Notes: a model not told the origin generated them from the sequence alone. DNA of 64,000 nt from Arthrobacter sp. ZGTC131 (GCF_002929275.1 NZ_PJIK01000001.1:611261-675260), one strand, 5' to 3'. Shown: positions 17,443-26,801, counted from the stretch's first letter. Translations and numbers: made by a program.

Positions 17443-18747
17443 TCAGACGGCGGTGCGCTCGGCAACGCGGCGCCATTCGTCGTCGAGGGCTGCGAGGAAC
17501 TGGTCGCCGTTCTTGCCGTACACAAAGGACTGAACGTAGTTGTTCAGCGGCACGGACGGCGGGAAGTAGGTGCCGGCGCCCTGGTAGTAGCGTGCCTCCT
17601 TGACCGAGGCACCCAGCCCGCTGATCTGCGGATTTTCGACGGCGGGTGCGTCCTTGAGCGGGGAGAACGCGGCGTTCTTTTCGTTGTAGGTGTTCACCAC
17701 CGACGGTTCCAGGAGGTAGTTGACGAACCGCTGCGCAGCGGCCATGTTGGGCGTGTTGCGGGTGATGGAGAGCGCCATGTCCACGTTCACCCGGGCTTTG
17801 GTGTCGGCCTCGTTGTTCGTCACCGGCAGGGGGAAGCTTCCAAGCCTGATGCCCTTGTTCGCCGCGACGAGCTGGGAGAGCGCCCACGGGCCCTGCAGGT
17901 ACATCGCGGCCTGGCCCTTGGCAAAGGCCGCGTTGCCGTCCGCATAGTTCTTGCTGGCTGCCCCGTTCTGGGCGAAGGACGCCAGCTGTAGCATCTTGGG
18001 CAGCGCCGGGCTGAAGTTGCTGGTGAACGATTCGGGGGCGTCAGCGCTGATGGCGGCGCCCCTGGCGGTGAGCTTCGAGAAGAACTCCGCAACGTCCAGC
18101 GACCCGCCGGCGACGTAGTCGAACATTCCCTGCGAGAGGGTCCACGGGTCCTTGTAGGTGCCGTAGATCGGCGCGATGCCGGCAGCCTTGAACGTTTCGC
18201 AGGCCGCAACAAACTCGTCCCACGAGGTGGGGACCGCAACGCCGTTGGCCTCGAAGATGTCCCTGTTATAGATCACTCCGGCTGCCGCCAGCGAGAAGGG
18301 CAGGGCGCTGACCTCGTTCCCGTTGTACTGGCCCCAGGAGCTGATGAGCTCCTGCATCTTGGGGTCGATGGTGGCGGCCACCGGCATGTCTGCCAGGTCG
18401 GCGAAGATGCCCTTCTTGACGAAGTCGGCGGTTGCCTGCGCGAATCCGCGGGTCACGACGTCCGGCGGATCGTTGCGGACCAGCCCGGGAACAAAGTTGC
18501 CTTCGTTGAAGTCCTGGATGACGCGGATGTCCGGGTTCAGTGCCTCGAAGTCCTTGATGACCTGGTTGAAGTAGGCCACCACCTCAGGCTTGTTCTGCAT
18601 GAACCGCAGCGTGGTCACGCCGTTTTGCGTGCTGGGCGTGGCGCCGCAACCGGAGAGCGGGAGTACGGCGGCGGCCCCGGCGAGGCCTGCGAATTTCAGC
18701 AGTGCGCGCCGGCCGATCGGGGCGTTTCCGCTACGTGCGGCCCTCAC
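17443..18747 (-). CDS. Extracellular sugar-binding lipoprotein (CUT1)
   Basis: This solute-binding protein feeds the two permeases encoded next to it. The N-terminus has twin arginines (G-R-R-A-L-L-K-F), a hydrophobic stretch and an L-S-G-C lipobox, so it is probably a lipoprotein that may use Tat export. I chose the GTG at 18747, giving 434 residues with 14 before the twin arginine. The frame stays open upstream to a TTG at 18837, but the only good ribosome site (AAAGGAGC) lies downstream of that TTG and serves a GTG in another frame. The true start is therefore uncertain; see the short ORF at 18744-18821. Confidence 0.82.
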   Translation of the reverse strand: MRAARSGNAPIGRRALLKFAGLAGAAAVLPLSGCGATPSTQNGVTTLRFMQNKPEVVAYFNQVIKDFEALNPDIRVIQDFNEGNFVPGLVRNDPPDVVTRGFAQATADFVKKGIFADLADMPVAATIDPKMQELISSWGQYNGNEVSALPFSLAAAGVIYNRDIFEANGVAVPTSWDEFVAACETFKAAGIAPIYGTYKDPWTLSQGMFDYVAGGSLDVAEFFSKLTARGAAISADAPESFTSNFSPALPKMLQLASFAQNGAASKNYADGNAAFAKGQAAMYLQGPWALSQLVAANKGIRLGSFPLPVTNNEADTKARVNVDMALSITRNTPNMAAAQRFVNYLLEPSVVNTYNEKNAAFSPLKDAPAVENPQISGLGASVKEARYYQGAGTYFPPSVPLNNYVQSFVYGKNGDQFLAALDDEWRRVAERTAV

Positions 18748-18821
18748 AGGGCGGAGACCGGCATGAGGGAAGGCGCGGGCCGGGGCGGTCCGGGCGGGCA
18801 GTGCTTCAGGATGCTGTTCAC
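18744..18821 (-). CDS. Possible 25-codon leader peptide upstream of the binding protein
   Basis: A GTG ten bases after an AAAGGAGC ribosome site opens a 25-codon frame whose TGA stop overlaps the chosen GTG start of the binding protein (GTGA overlap). This could be a translated leader that couples to the downstream gene. Alternatively, a one-base indel split the true N-terminus and this is simply its first part. The peptide is proline-rich and resembles no known attenuator peptide. Confidence 0.35.
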   Translation of the reverse strand: MNSILKHCPPGPPRPAPSLMPVSAL

Positions 18822-18837
18822 GGTTGCTCCTTTGCAA

Positions 18838-18964
18838 AAGGTGGTGGTTCTGGAAGACAAAGCCGGTGGTCGGTGGCCGTCCGGCCCACCGTGCGAAGTT
18901 TATATGGAATCTAAATTTAGTTCCTCAAGTATTATGTGGGGAAAAGCACAAGGAGGTCAACACC
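18838..18964. promoter_or_regulatory. Divergent promoter region with AT-rich palindrome, candidate ROK operator
   Basis: The region between the sugar-uptake operon and the ROK gene holds an AT-rich island within GC-rich DNA. Its core is the perfect palindrome CTAAATTTAG at 18911-18920, with partial symmetry continuing outwards. ROK repressors of the XylR/NagC/Mlc type bind AT-rich inverted repeats, so this is a candidate operator acting on both directions. An AAGGAGG ribosome site lies at about 18950 before the ROK ATG. Confidence 0.6.
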
Positions 18965-20167
18965 ATGTCCGAAATGACGGCGGCTACGCCCCAGCTGTTG
19001 CGGCGGGTGAGTGCCGGAGCGGTCCTGGATTTCATGCGGGCCTCCCAGGCTGTGACAGTCACCGACGTCATGCAGGCCACGGGCCTCACCCGGGCCACCG
19101 CCATCTCGGTGTGCGAAGACCTCATGGAGCGGGGCTGGATCCGGGAGCTGGAAAACCAGCGCGCCTTCGGCGGATACCAAAAGGGCAGGCCGGCCCGTAG
19201 ATTCGAGCTGAACGAGCGCGCCGGCTACGTGCTGGGGATGGACGTGGGCTACTCCAAGGCAACCGTGGTGGTGTCCGATCTCCGCGGCAAGGTATTGGGA
19301 CGGTCGAGCCAGCCGTTCGCCCTCGCCGAGATCACCGCCGCGGAGCGCGTGGCCGTGATCGAGAAGACAGCCATGATGGCGCTGCACAGCGTGGGGGCCT
19401 CCCCCGACTCCGTGCTGGCCGTCTGCGCCGGCATCGCAGCTCCGGTGGACCGCAAGGGGAACGTGCTGGCCGCCCAGCACTTCTGGGGGCTCTTCGACGT
19501 CGGGCTCAAGGCCGCGCTCCAGGAACTCAGGGGGTGGACGGTGCTGCTCGAAAACGATGCGAACCTCGCCGCCCTGGGCGAGCGCTGGCGTGGCGCGGCT
19601 GAAGGCGTGGACGACGTCGTGGTCATCCTGGCCAGTGAGCGCGTGGGCGCCGGCGTGATTGACGACGGGCGGCTGGTGCACGGCATCGGCGGCGGCGCAG
19701 GCGAACTGGCGTTCCTCGACATGGTCGAGGGCGTGGGCGACACCTTCGGCATCGCAGCCATGGCGAGGACGTGGGCGGCGGAGGCCCTGGTCGGAACAGC
19801 CACGACGTCTCTCCGCGAGCATGCCAAGGACGGCGCCGGACCAGAACATGTCTTCGCGGCCGCCGCTGCGGGAGATGCCGTGGCACTGGAAATCCTGGAC
19901 CGCCTGGCCGACCGGATGGCCAGGACCATTGGCGCCGTGGCCACCATCATCAACCCCGAACTCGTGGTGATCGGCGGGGCCGTGGCCAACTCGGCGGGGG
20001 CTCTGCTCGAGTCGATCGCCGTTCGCCTGAAAGAGTTCACCGCGACCGCGCCAAGAGTGGCCGTTTCCCCGCTGGGCGACTCCATCGTGACCGTGGGTGC
20101 CGTCAGGTGCGCCCTGGATTACGTGGAGAAAAACACCCTGGACCTGGAGCTGTCCGTACCGGCCTAA
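18965..20167 (+). CDS. ROK-family transcriptional repressor of the sugar locus
   Basis: This 400-residue regulator starts at the ATG preceded by AAGGAGG; a longer frame upstream lacks a ribosome site and crosses the promoter. A winged helix-turn-helix occupies about residues 20-75 (G-L-T-R-A-T-A-I-S-V-C-E-D-L). The sugar-kinase-like ROK domain follows, with E-N-D-A-N-L-A near residue 195. The usual ROK zinc signature (the C-x-C-G-x-x-G-C-x-E cluster) is absent; after G-G-G-A-G-E-L there is no cysteine cluster. It probably represses the divergent alpha-glucoside operon and releases DNA on binding a sugar. Confidence 0.88.
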   Translation: MSEMTAATPQLLRRVSAGAVLDFMRASQAVTVTDVMQATGLTRATAISVCEDLMERGWIRELENQRAFGGYQKGRPARRFELNERAGYVLGMDVGYSKATVVVSDLRGKVLGRSSQPFALAEITAAERVAVIEKTAMMALHSVGASPDSVLAVCAGIAAPVDRKGNVLAAQHFWGLFDVGLKAALQELRGWTVLLENDANLAALGERWRGAAEGVDDVVVILASERVGAGVIDDGRLVHGIGGGAGELAFLDMVEGVGDTFGIAAMARTWAAEALVGTATTSLREHAKDGAGPEHVFAAAAAGDAVALEILDRLADRMARTIGAVATIINPELVVIGGAVANSAGALLESIAVRLKEFTATAPRVAVSPLGDSIVTVGAVRCALDYVEKNTLDLELSVPA

Positions 20168-20197
20168 GCCGCTCCGCCCATCACGCCGCCTGGCTGG

Positions 20198-20857
20198 TTA
20201 CTTCACCAGATTTAGCGCGGCGGCAACCGGGAGGGTGCCGTCCCGGAATTCGATGGTCTTGCCGGCGCTTCCGGGCAGCTCGAGCACGGCCGCGGCAACG
20301 ATCGCCACATTGGCGCGCGAGGCGTCGGCGCTTTGCCAGGGGGCATCGGGATTGACGTCAATGAGGCCGGTGCCGGGCCCGCTGGTGAGAGGGCCGGGGC
20401 AGAGGATGGTCCAGTCCAGACCCGTGCCGCGCAGGTATTCATCCGCCGCGGCCTTGGCCTCGGCGTAGGCGAAGAAGCCGTTGTCCTCGGGGACGCCGTG
20501 GTCCGGCCTGGAGCCGTAGTACGACACCATGACATACCGGCCCACCCCGGCTTCCGCCGCCGCGTCCATCGAGCGGATGGCGGCATCCCGGTCCACCGCG
20601 TAGGTTCGCTGCGGGTTCCCTCCCCCGGCGCCGGCTGACCAGACCACGGCGTCATGGCTCCGGAGCGCAGCGGCGATTTCCGCCGTCGTCGAGTTTTCAA
20701 TGTCCAGGACCGACGGCGACGCGCCGGTGGACGCGACGTCGGCGGACTGGTCCGGGTTGCGGATGAAGGACGTGACGCTGTGCCCCTCTTCCATGAGCAG
20801 GGCGGACAGGTGGAGGGCCACTTTGCCGTGGCCGCCGATGATTGCGATTCGGGTCAT
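20198..20857 (-). CDS. NAD(P)H-binding atypical short-chain dehydrogenase
   Basis: This 219-residue protein has an N-terminal Rossmann motif I-I-G-G-H-G-K-V and a Y-Y-G-S-R segment, typical of NAD(P)-binding NmrA/YwnB-like proteins that act as NAD(P)H-dependent reductases or redox sensors. I start it at the ATG at 20857; an upstream in-frame start adds only six residues. It is convergent with the ROK gene. Substrate unknown. Confidence 0.85.
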   Translation of the reverse strand: MTRIAIIGGHGKVALHLSALLMEEGHSVTSFIRNPDQSADVASTGASPSVLDIENSTTAEIAAALRSHDAVVWSAGAGGGNPQRTYAVDRDAAIRSMDAAAEAGVGRYVMVSYYGSRPDHGVPEDNGFFAYAEAKAAADEYLRGTGLDWTILCPGPLTSGPGTGLIDVNPDAPWQSADASRANVAIVAAAVLELPGSAGKTIEFRDGTLPVAAALNLVK

Positions 20858-20923
20858 GCCCCCATTGTGTCCCACGGCGCGCGGGGAGGCCCAGTGCAGC
20901 CGCCGTCAGTGCCGGGAGCGGCA

Positions 20924-21484
20924 TCAGGTTCGGTTCCGGTAGCGGAGGTACACCACGCCGTTCCCGAACCGCCGTTCTTCGAGCAGCTCGAGCCGGAGCC
21001 GGACGTCCTCCGGGAAGCACTTTTTGCCGCCGCCGACCGTCACGGGTGAGACGAACATCTGGAATTCATCCACGAGACCCGCCCGGATGGCCGAGGCGGC
21101 GAGATCCGGACCGCCGACGGCCAGGTCCTGTCCGGCGTCCGCCTTCAGCTGCCGGACGGCACCGGCATTGAACTCCTGCTCGATCCTAGTCCGTTGAGTG
21201 GACGGCGTGGTCAGCGTCCGGGAGAAGACTACTTTGTCAGCTTCCTTCCAGAGCCGCGCGAACTCCTGGATATAGTCCGGCTCCGCGGCGAAGGCATCCG
21301 TGTCCTCCCACGCTGCCATCACCTCGTACAGCCGGCGGCCGAAGAGGTGGGTGCCCACCGAGCGCTCCAGCTCGTTCACGAACGTGTGCACCTCGGCGTC
21401 GGGCTCGCCCCAGTCGAAGTTGCCGTCCCGGTCCGCCACGTAGCCGTCGAGCGACATGATTCCCGAGTAGATCAGCTTGGCCAT
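20924..21484 (-). CDS. Dihydrofolate reductase-family (RibD C-terminal-like) protein
   Basis: These 186 residues match the RibD C-terminal/DHFR-like fold often seen in YyaP/YwjB-type proteins: an opening K-L-I-Y-S-G-I-M-S-L-D-G-Y-V-A-D, a G-R-R-L-Y-E-V-M motif and a closing E-L-L-E-E-R-R-F-G-N-G-V-V-Y. It is not the housekeeping folA. An unknown pteridine- or flavin-like substrate reduced with NADPH is plausible. The ATG at 21484 is preceded by GGAGGG. Confidence 0.87.
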   Translation of the reverse strand: MAKLIYSGIMSLDGYVADRDGNFDWGEPDAEVHTFVNELERSVGTHLFGRRLYEVMAAWEDTDAFAAEPDYIQEFARLWKEADKVVFSRTLTTPSTQRTRIEQEFNAGAVRQLKADAGQDLAVGGPDLAASAIRAGLVDEFQMFVSPVTVGGGKKCFPEDVRLRLELLEERRFGNGVVYLRYRNRT

Positions 21485-21742
21485 GGAGACCCTCCGTGTG
21501 TTGGGCGGTGGACATTTCCGCACCGGCTCCCGCTTCCGGCGGGCCGCAATCCGACCCTAGGTTCGGTGCGGCCGGATGGCAACAGCGCGGCGCCGGCGGC
21601 CCGTTCAAGTCGCCCTCCGCAGCATTGGCACAGGTTTGAATCAAGACCTGATCAAGGACCCGTCTCCGGCGCTTTTCCGCTGTCATGCTGGTCTTCGCAT
21701 CAACCAGTGCGCATCAAATTTCATGACCTAAATGGGGGGACC

Positions 21743-22468
21743 ATGCCGGCAGGCCGGTTCAAACACGTCCGGATTCGGGCGACTTTACTCGTTTCACACT
21801 TCAGCCGGGCGGCCGTGGGCAGGTCCCTCGCCGCCTCAGGACTGGCCACGGGACTCCTGCTTGCGGGACTCGCGGTGCCGGCGGAAGCCGCCACCTACTA
21901 CTCGGCGACGCTGCGCAGCGCGGCGCGGTCGCTTCCGGTAGCTGCTGAAAGCAATGCCGGCTACGACCGGACCCGCTACTTCGGCTCCTGGCTCGACACC
22001 AACCGCGACTGCCAGAACACCCGCGCCGAGGTGCTCCTGCAGGAGGCGCGAGCGACGGCGACCTACACCACCACCCGGAGGTGCACGGTCCGCACGGCCC
22101 GCTGGCTGACGACCTGGGATAACCGGACCCACTACTCCGCCTCTGCGGTGGAAATCGACCACACGGTCCCGGTCCACGAGGCGTGGGGCTCCGGGGCGCG
22201 CTCCTGGTCGCAGGCGCGGCGGGTGGCGTTCTACAACGATCTGGGCGACTCACGGTCCCTGAACGCCCAGACGGCGGCCCTGAACTCCGCCAAACAGGCG
22301 AGGGGCCCGGAATCGTGGATGCCGCCCGCGAACAGGTGCGCCTACATCGGCCAGTGGATCGCGGTGAAGATCCGGTGGGGCCTGCGCGTGGACAGCGCCG
22401 AGAAGGCCGCGCTGATCCGCTATGCGGATTCCTGCCCCAACGTAAGGGTGAGCGTCACCAAAGCCTGA
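21743..22468 (+). CDS. Secreted HNH-family nuclease (GmrSD C-terminal/DUF1524-like)
   Basis: This 241-residue protein starts at an ATG behind a GGGGGGA ribosome site and has a long signal peptide ending at about A-E-A-A (residue 49). The mature domain has the E-I-D-H-T-V-P-V motif of the DUF1524/HNH nuclease fold, and a later N-S-A-K-Q-A-R-G-P-x-x-W-M-P-P motif typical of secreted actinobacterial HNH proteins. It probably degrades extracellular DNA, for nutrients or competition. A strong terminator follows. Confidence 0.88.
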   Translation: MPAGRFKHVRIRATLLVSHFSRAAVGRSLAASGLATGLLLAGLAVPAEAATYYSATLRSAARSLPVAAESNAGYDRTRYFGSWLDTNRDCQNTRAEVLLQEARATATYTTTRRCTVRTARWLTTWDNRTHYSASAVEIDHTVPVHEAWGSGARSWSQARRVAFYNDLGDSRSLNAQTAALNSAKQARGPESWMPPANRCAYIGQWIAVKIRWGLRVDSAEKAALIRYADSCPNVRVSVTKA

Positions 22469-22486
22469 CGCCCCGCCCTGCAGGTT

Positions 22487-22522
22487 AGCCCCGCACCGTC
22501 CGACGGCGGTGCGGGGCTTTTT
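22487..22522 (+). terminator. Rho-independent terminator of the secreted nuclease gene
   Basis: A 12-base-pair perfect stem (AGCCCCGCACCG with its complement, loop of eight) is followed by TTTTT. It lies 18 bases after the nuclease stop codon and also faces the convergent yidC-like gene. Confidence 0.92.
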
Positions 22523-22562
22523 CTTGCCCGTTTGGCGGCGCTCCTGCTGTCCGAGGCCGGCG

Positions 22563-23399
22563 TCACCCCGGGCGCGGGACCCCGCCGTGCCCGGGCGTCC
22601 GCGGGTCCGTGACCAGGCGGTGCTGCACCATGGTCCAAAGGTTGGAGACCGTCCAGTAGATCAGAACGCCGATGGGGAAAATAATGCCGCCCACGCCGAA
22701 CACAACGGGCAGGATGTAGAGCAGCATCTTCTGCTGCCGCATGAAGGGGCTGGCCGCGGCGTCGTCGGGCATGCTCGTGGCCATAATGTGCTTCTGCGTG
22801 ATGAACTGCGCGGCCGTCATGGTCAGGATCATCACGATGGTCAGGATCCAGACTGACGTCAGATTGCCTTCGCCGCCGTGCAGAAACGATGCGGACAGCG
22901 GGGCCCCGAAGATGGCGGACTCATCGAACTGCACCACCTGATCGCGGCTCAGGGCCCCGATTCCCGTGCCCTGGTTGCGTGCCGTGCTGATGCCGGAGAG
23001 CACCTGGAAGAGGGCGAAGAAGAACGGCGTCTGGATCAGCAGGGGCAGGCAGGCGGAGAAGGGATTGGTGCCATGCTCTTTATAGATGGCCATCTGTTCC
23101 TGGGCCATGGCTTGCCGGGACAGCGGATCGGTTTTGCCCTTGTACTTCTCCTGCAGCTTCTGCAGGTCAGGCTGCAGGAGCCGCATGCGGCGCTGTGCGT
23201 TGACCTGCCTCAGGAACACGGGAATCAGGGCGGCGCGGATGACCAGCACCAGCCCGATGATGGACAGCGTCCAGGTCCAGCCGCTGGCGGCCGGCATGCC
23301 GACGGTGCTGAGGCCCTCATGGAAACCCACCATGATGACGGACACCAGCCAGTTGAACGGAAACATGATTGTTTGGAAGAAGTCCACTGATATCCCCAT
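22563..23399 (-). CDS. YidC/Oxa1-family membrane protein insertase
   Basis: This 278-residue insertase has five predicted helices and the conserved Oxa1 segments: R-x-x-L-I-P-V-F near residue 58, a cytoplasmic basic loop with L-Q-P-D-L-Q-K-L-Q, and N-P-F-S-A-C-L-P-L-L-I-Q-T-P-F-F. It is not next to rpmH, rnpA, jag or rsmG, so it is probably a second YidC paralogue rather than the primary copy. Just upstream lies the left edge of the tRNA-Met island array. Confidence 0.9.
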   Translation of the reverse strand: MGISVDFFQTIMFPFNWLVSVIMVGFHEGLSTVGMPAASGWTWTLSIIGLVLVIRAALIPVFLRQVNAQRRMRLLQPDLQKLQEKYKGKTDPLSRQAMAQEQMAIYKEHGTNPFSACLPLLIQTPFFFALFQVLSGISTARNQGTGIGALSRDQVVQFDESAIFGAPLSASFLHGGEGNLTSVWILTIVMILTMTAAQFITQKHIMATSMPDDAAASPFMRQQKMLLYILPVVFGVGGIIFPIGVLIYWTVSNLWTMVQHRLVTDPRTPGHGGVPRPG

Positions 23400-23527
23400 T
23401 CGCCAGTGCTGCCAAGCTACGGGGAAACATGCCTGTTGTCACGGTCCGGCGTTGCCGGGGACGCTCGCGGGCCGCCAGCAGGCTGGTGGGGCTGGCAACA
23501 CCAGTAGAGTGCTCGCTCGAAGACAGA

Positions 23528-23592
23528 AAAGCCCCCGGAATCTCGCGGATCCCGGGGCTTGATCTGTAGCGGTGGGGAGACTCGATCTCCCC
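23528..23592 (-). repeat. Degenerate attachment-site copy 1: tRNA-Met 3' end plus terminator
   Basis: On the minus strand this holds the T arm and acceptor end of the tRNA-Met found intact at 33727-33803 (the block beginning TAGCGGTGGGGAG at 23567 matches with one mismatch up to 23592). After it comes the same GC-rich terminator hairpin. Similarity stops inside the T arm, so this copy is shorter than copy 2. It is the outermost left boundary of the accessory region. Confidence 0.75.
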
Positions 23593-23861
23593 AAACACCA
23601 ATCAGGTGTTTCGCAACCCGGCAACCTTTGGCCATCGGAGACCTGTGGTTCCGGCGAAGAGAACAAGCAGTCGCTAGGCGTCGTGAGACTGCCCGTCATA
23701 TCGGCGTGCTGAAGCATGCGCCCGAGTTGCCGATAAGCACGACGCCGCCCATCATCACTTTGGAAGGTCTCCAGCCAAGCGTTGATCACCTGAAGCAATA
23801 AGGCACGCGATCAGGTTCTTGCGATCGCGTGCCTTATGGCGTGGATTTATCTCGCCCGGTA
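23593..23861. other. Non-coding edge of element I, with two hairpins
   Basis: No recognisable gene. A small stem (AAACACC/GGTGTTT) abuts the attachment copy at 23593. At 23801-23837 a perfect 13-base-pair stem (AAGGCACGCGATC and its complement) has an 11-base loop. Open frames on both strands here cross the attachment site and have no similarity I recognise. This may be scarred DNA left by excision events. Confidence 0.5.
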
Positions 23862-23978
23862 CTAGTGACCGGCGCCGAGTTTCTCGCCGAGGCGTTCGCG
23901 AATCGTGGTGCTGGCCTGGTTGAAGCCGATGATTTTCACCACGGCGGGGCGTGCCGGCGGCTGGTTGGCTGCACCGGG
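23862..23978 (-). pseudogene. In-frame coding-like segment after the nhaA stop codon
   Basis: Directly after the TGA of nhaA, the same frame continues for 38 codons to a TAG at 23862. The peptide looks genuine rather than random (segments V-V-K-I-I-G-F, A-S-T-T-I-R-E-R-L-G-E-K-L). It could be the tail of a longer ancestral gene cut off by a stop, a remnant of another gene, or a readthrough extension. I do not recognise its family. Confidence 0.35.
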
Positions 23979-25322
23979 TCAGGAGCGGTTGTCCCGCTGG
24001 TAGACGTCGGGGACGCCGTCGTCGTCGGAGTCGATTTGTTCTTCGGCTTCGGCCAGCCGGTATTGGCGGTTTCTGGTGCTGAGTACTGCGGCGGCCAGCA
24101 CAGCGGCAATGAGGGAGGCAGTGAGAATGCCGACTTTGGCGTGGTCGTCGTGCAGATCTCCGTGACCGAAGCTCAGCTCAGCCACGAGCAGGGAAACTGT
24201 GAATCCGATACCGGCGAGGACCGAGACTCCGAAAATGTCGACCCATTTGAGGGAACTGTCCAGCCGGGCCCGGGTGGCCTTCGTGAGAATCCAGGACATT
24301 CCAAGGATGCCCACGGGTTTGCCCAGGACGAGGGCAAAGATGATGCCCACCGCGACCGGGTCGGTCAGCGCTGATGCCAGTCCGTTCCAGCCTCCGACGG
24401 CGACGCCCGCCGAGAAAAACGCGAAGATGGGGACCGCTATACCGGCGGAAATGGGCCGGAAGCGGTGCTCGAAGGTTTCCGCCAGTCCGGGGCCCGCTTT
24501 GGGGCCGCCGCCGGCTTGTGAACGGATGACGGGGACCGCGAATCCCAGGAGCACGCCGGCGACGGTGGCATGGATGCCTGAGGCGTGCACGAGCGCCCAG
24601 GTGACGACGCCCAGTGGCAGCAGGATAATCCAGGCCGCTGCCAGCCTGGTGCCAAAGAACCGTCGGTGTTTCTGGGCCAGGAAGGCGTAAAGGCCCAGAG
24701 GGATCAGCGCCAGCAGCAACGGACCGGGCTGGAGGTCGCTGGAGTAAAAGATGGCGATGATGGTGATCGCGATCAGGTCATCGACCACCGCCAGGGTCAG
24801 CAGGAAGATTCGCAGGGCGCTGGGCAGGTGGGAGCCAATGATCGCAAGGACGGCCACGGCGAAGGCAATGTCGGTGGCGGTGGGGATGGCCCAGCCCCGC
24901 AGTGCCTCCGGATTCGAGAAGTTGATCAGGGCGTAGATCAGGGCGGGGACAGCCACTCCGCCGACGGCGGCGGCGACGGGCACGACGGACTTGCTGATCT
25001 GTCGCAGGTCTCCGGCTACGAACTCTCGTTTGAGTTCGAGCCCGACGAGGAAGAAAAAGATTGCCAGCAGGCCATCGGCAGCCCAGGCTCCGAGGCTGAG
25101 GTCCAGATGCCAGGGCGCGTAGCCGATCCTGAAGTCCCGAAGAGCAAAATAGCTCTCAGCCCAGGGTGAGTTCGCCCAGAAGATCGCGATCACGGCGGCG
25201 GCGACCAGCAGCGTGCCCCCGACGGTTTCCTTCCGCAGGATCGTGCCGATGCGCAGTGCTTCGGCGTAGCTGCCGCGTCCAAAGACAGTAGATCCGATGG
25301 GCGGAATTGAGGGAAGGTTCAT
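23979..25322 (-). CDS. nhaA: Na+/H+ antiporter NhaA
   Basis: This 447-residue antiporter has about 12 helices and the NhaA hallmarks: [13 protein letters not shown] near residue 85, P-T-A-T-D-I-A-F-A and the paired aspartates in A-V-V-D-D-L-I-A-I, which bind and exchange Na+ for protons. The tail contains [10 protein letters not shown] place the start at the ATG at 25322; an upstream extension of 56 residues has no similarity. It is the first gene inside element I and is probably cargo conferring salt or alkali tolerance. Confidence 0.92.
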   Translation of the reverse strand: MNLPSIPPIGSTVFGRGSYAEALRIGTILRKETVGGTLLVAAAVIAIFWANSPWAESYFALRDFRIGYAPWHLDLSLGAWAADGLLAIFFFLVGLELKREFVAGDLRQISKSVVPVAAAVGGVAVPALIYALINFSNPEALRGWAIPTATDIAFAVAVLAIIGSHLPSALRIFLLTLAVVDDLIAITIIAIFYSSDLQPGPLLLALIPLGLYAFLAQKHRRFFGTRLAAAWIILLPLGVVTWALVHASGIHATVAGVLLGFAVPVIRSQAGGGPKAGPGLAETFEHRFRPISAGIAVPIFAFFSAGVAVGGWNGLASALTDPVAVGIIFALVLGKPVGILGMSWILTKATRARLDSSLKWVDIFGVSVLAGIGFTVSLLVAELSFGHGDLHDDHAKVGILTASLIAAVLAAAVLSTRNRQYRLAEAEEQIDSDDDGVPDVYQRDNRS

Positions 25323-25492
25323 GAGGGGTCCCGATCGTAGGGTCGACAAATACTGTGCCGACCAGACTTCCCGGCTCACCTGCCTCCATTCTACGGGCAG
25401 GAGCCGCCAGCAACGCACGACCCCTTCCCGCAGATCCTCGGTAAGACTCTTCCCCACAACAGCCCATGCTGCGCCGAGGGCGGCCCTCATGG

Positions 25493-26683
25493 TCAGCCGG
25501 CCAGGTTCTCCAGGACCTCAGCCGCGGCGGCGGCGCCGTCCTCCTTCCGTATGAGCTCTCCTGCCCGCATAGCATCATCGCGGCAGTTCTCCGTCTGGCC
25601 GAGGGCATCCGTGAGCCGGTCCACGGTGAGCTTCCGGTACGGGATCGGTTCCGGTGCAAGGCCGCGGCGGTGAAGCACATTTCCCCAGAAGGGCTGGTCA
25701 CCGATGAAGGGCACCACGATGGAGGGGATGCCCGCCCGGGCGACTGCGTGGACCGTGCCTGCCCCGCCGTGGTGAATTGCCGCCGTTGCCCGAGGCAGGA
25801 CATGGTCGTGGGCCACTGAGTCCCTGATCAGAACGTCGTCGCTGGTCGTCCCGGAAATGTCCAGACCGCCCCACCCGGTCGTGACCAGAACCTTCAGGCC
25901 GCTTCGGCGGGCTGCGTTGATGATTATTTCGCCGCGCCCTCTGGCGTCACCGGCCTTCATGGAGCCGAAGCCCGCGTAGACAAAGTTCCCGCTGTGAATG
26001 AAGTCCTCCAGCTCCGCATCCGCATCGGCCGTCACGGGTTTCCCGGCCCAGTAGCCGGTGAGATGGACGGTAGTGGGCCAGTCCCGTGGCCGAGGCAGCA
26101 GCTGGGGACTCACCGGGACCATTGATACCTGTGTTCCTGCCCGCCGCTTCGGCCCCGCCGGAAGTATCTTCAGGGCTGCCTCCAGCTCGCGGCGGAACAT
26201 GAGCGTGGCGAGGCGTGCCGCCTGATAGGTGGCACGGTTCAAAGGTCCCAGGTTGACCGAGGTGATGTACGGTGCGGGAAACTCCCGGGTCCTGGTCAGG
26301 GAGGGAACGGTCTCCGCAATGGCCGACGGGATGCCGACCCTGTCGGCGGCGATCGGCGCACTGAGAACCTTTGGGTGATAGACCACCACATCGGGAGCGA
26401 AGGAAATGATGTGCTCGACGGCGGCGGACAGCAGCCGGCCCACCGCCGGTCGAATCACCCTTCGGAACGTTGTGGCCATGTTCCTGGGAGAAACGCCCTG
26501 GTCGCTGATGAGCTGCGCGAAATCCATGTGCAGACTGACGGCATCAAGGCCCGCCATATCCACCCCGGAATGGTCCGGCACGCCCAGCCGCACCTGATGT
26601 CCTTTGGCCCCGACAGATCGTGCCAGAGCAACAAAAGGCTCGACGTCACCGCGCGTCCCCGCGGTCAGCAGCAAGATCTTCAT
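25493..26683 (-). CDS. GT1-family (UGT/MGT-like) glycosyltransferase
   Basis: This 396-residue GT-B enzyme opens with [16 protein letters not shown], typical of sterol/flavonoid/macrolide-type UDP-glycosyltransferases. It carries the donor-binding H-H-G-G-A-G-T motif near residue 300, followed by P-F-x-G-D-Q-P-F-W. The ATG at 26683 has GAAGGAGG upstream. GT1 enzymes glycosylate small hydrophobic molecules, including macrolides. Together with the exporter encoded upstream it may modify and expel a natural product; the substrate is unknown. Confidence 0.88.
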   Translation of the reverse strand: MKILLLTAGTRGDVEPFVALARSVGAKGHQVRLGVPDHSGVDMAGLDAVSLHMDFAQLISDQGVSPRNMATTFRRVIRPAVGRLLSAAVEHIISFAPDVVVYHPKVLSAPIAADRVGIPSAIAETVPSLTRTREFPAPYITSVNLGPLNRATYQAARLATLMFRRELEAALKILPAGPKRRAGTQVSMVPVSPQLLPRPRDWPTTVHLTGYWAGKPVTADADAELEDFIHSGNFVYAGFGSMKAGDARGRGEIIINAARRSGLKVLVTTGWGGLDISGTTSDDVLIRDSVAHDHVLPRATAAIHHGGAGTVHAVARAGIPSIVVPFIGDQPFWGNVLHRRGLAPEPIPYRKLTVDRLTDALGQTENCRDDAMRAGELIRKEDGAAAAAEVLENLAG

Positions 26684-26801
26684 TTTGCGGTGCCTCCTTC
26701 CATTGTTTCCCTTGATGCCGTCCATTCCGGGGCGGTCCGGGTCCGGAGCACCAGCCGGCCCTCTGTGATCCGGAAGCGGGAAGTTACATAGACGATGAAT
26801 T

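Noticed and set aside
23439-23798. A 119-codon minus-strand frame crossing attachment copy 1.
   Set aside because: It runs through the tRNA remnant and its terminator hairpin, has no ribosome site I trust and no recognisable similarity.
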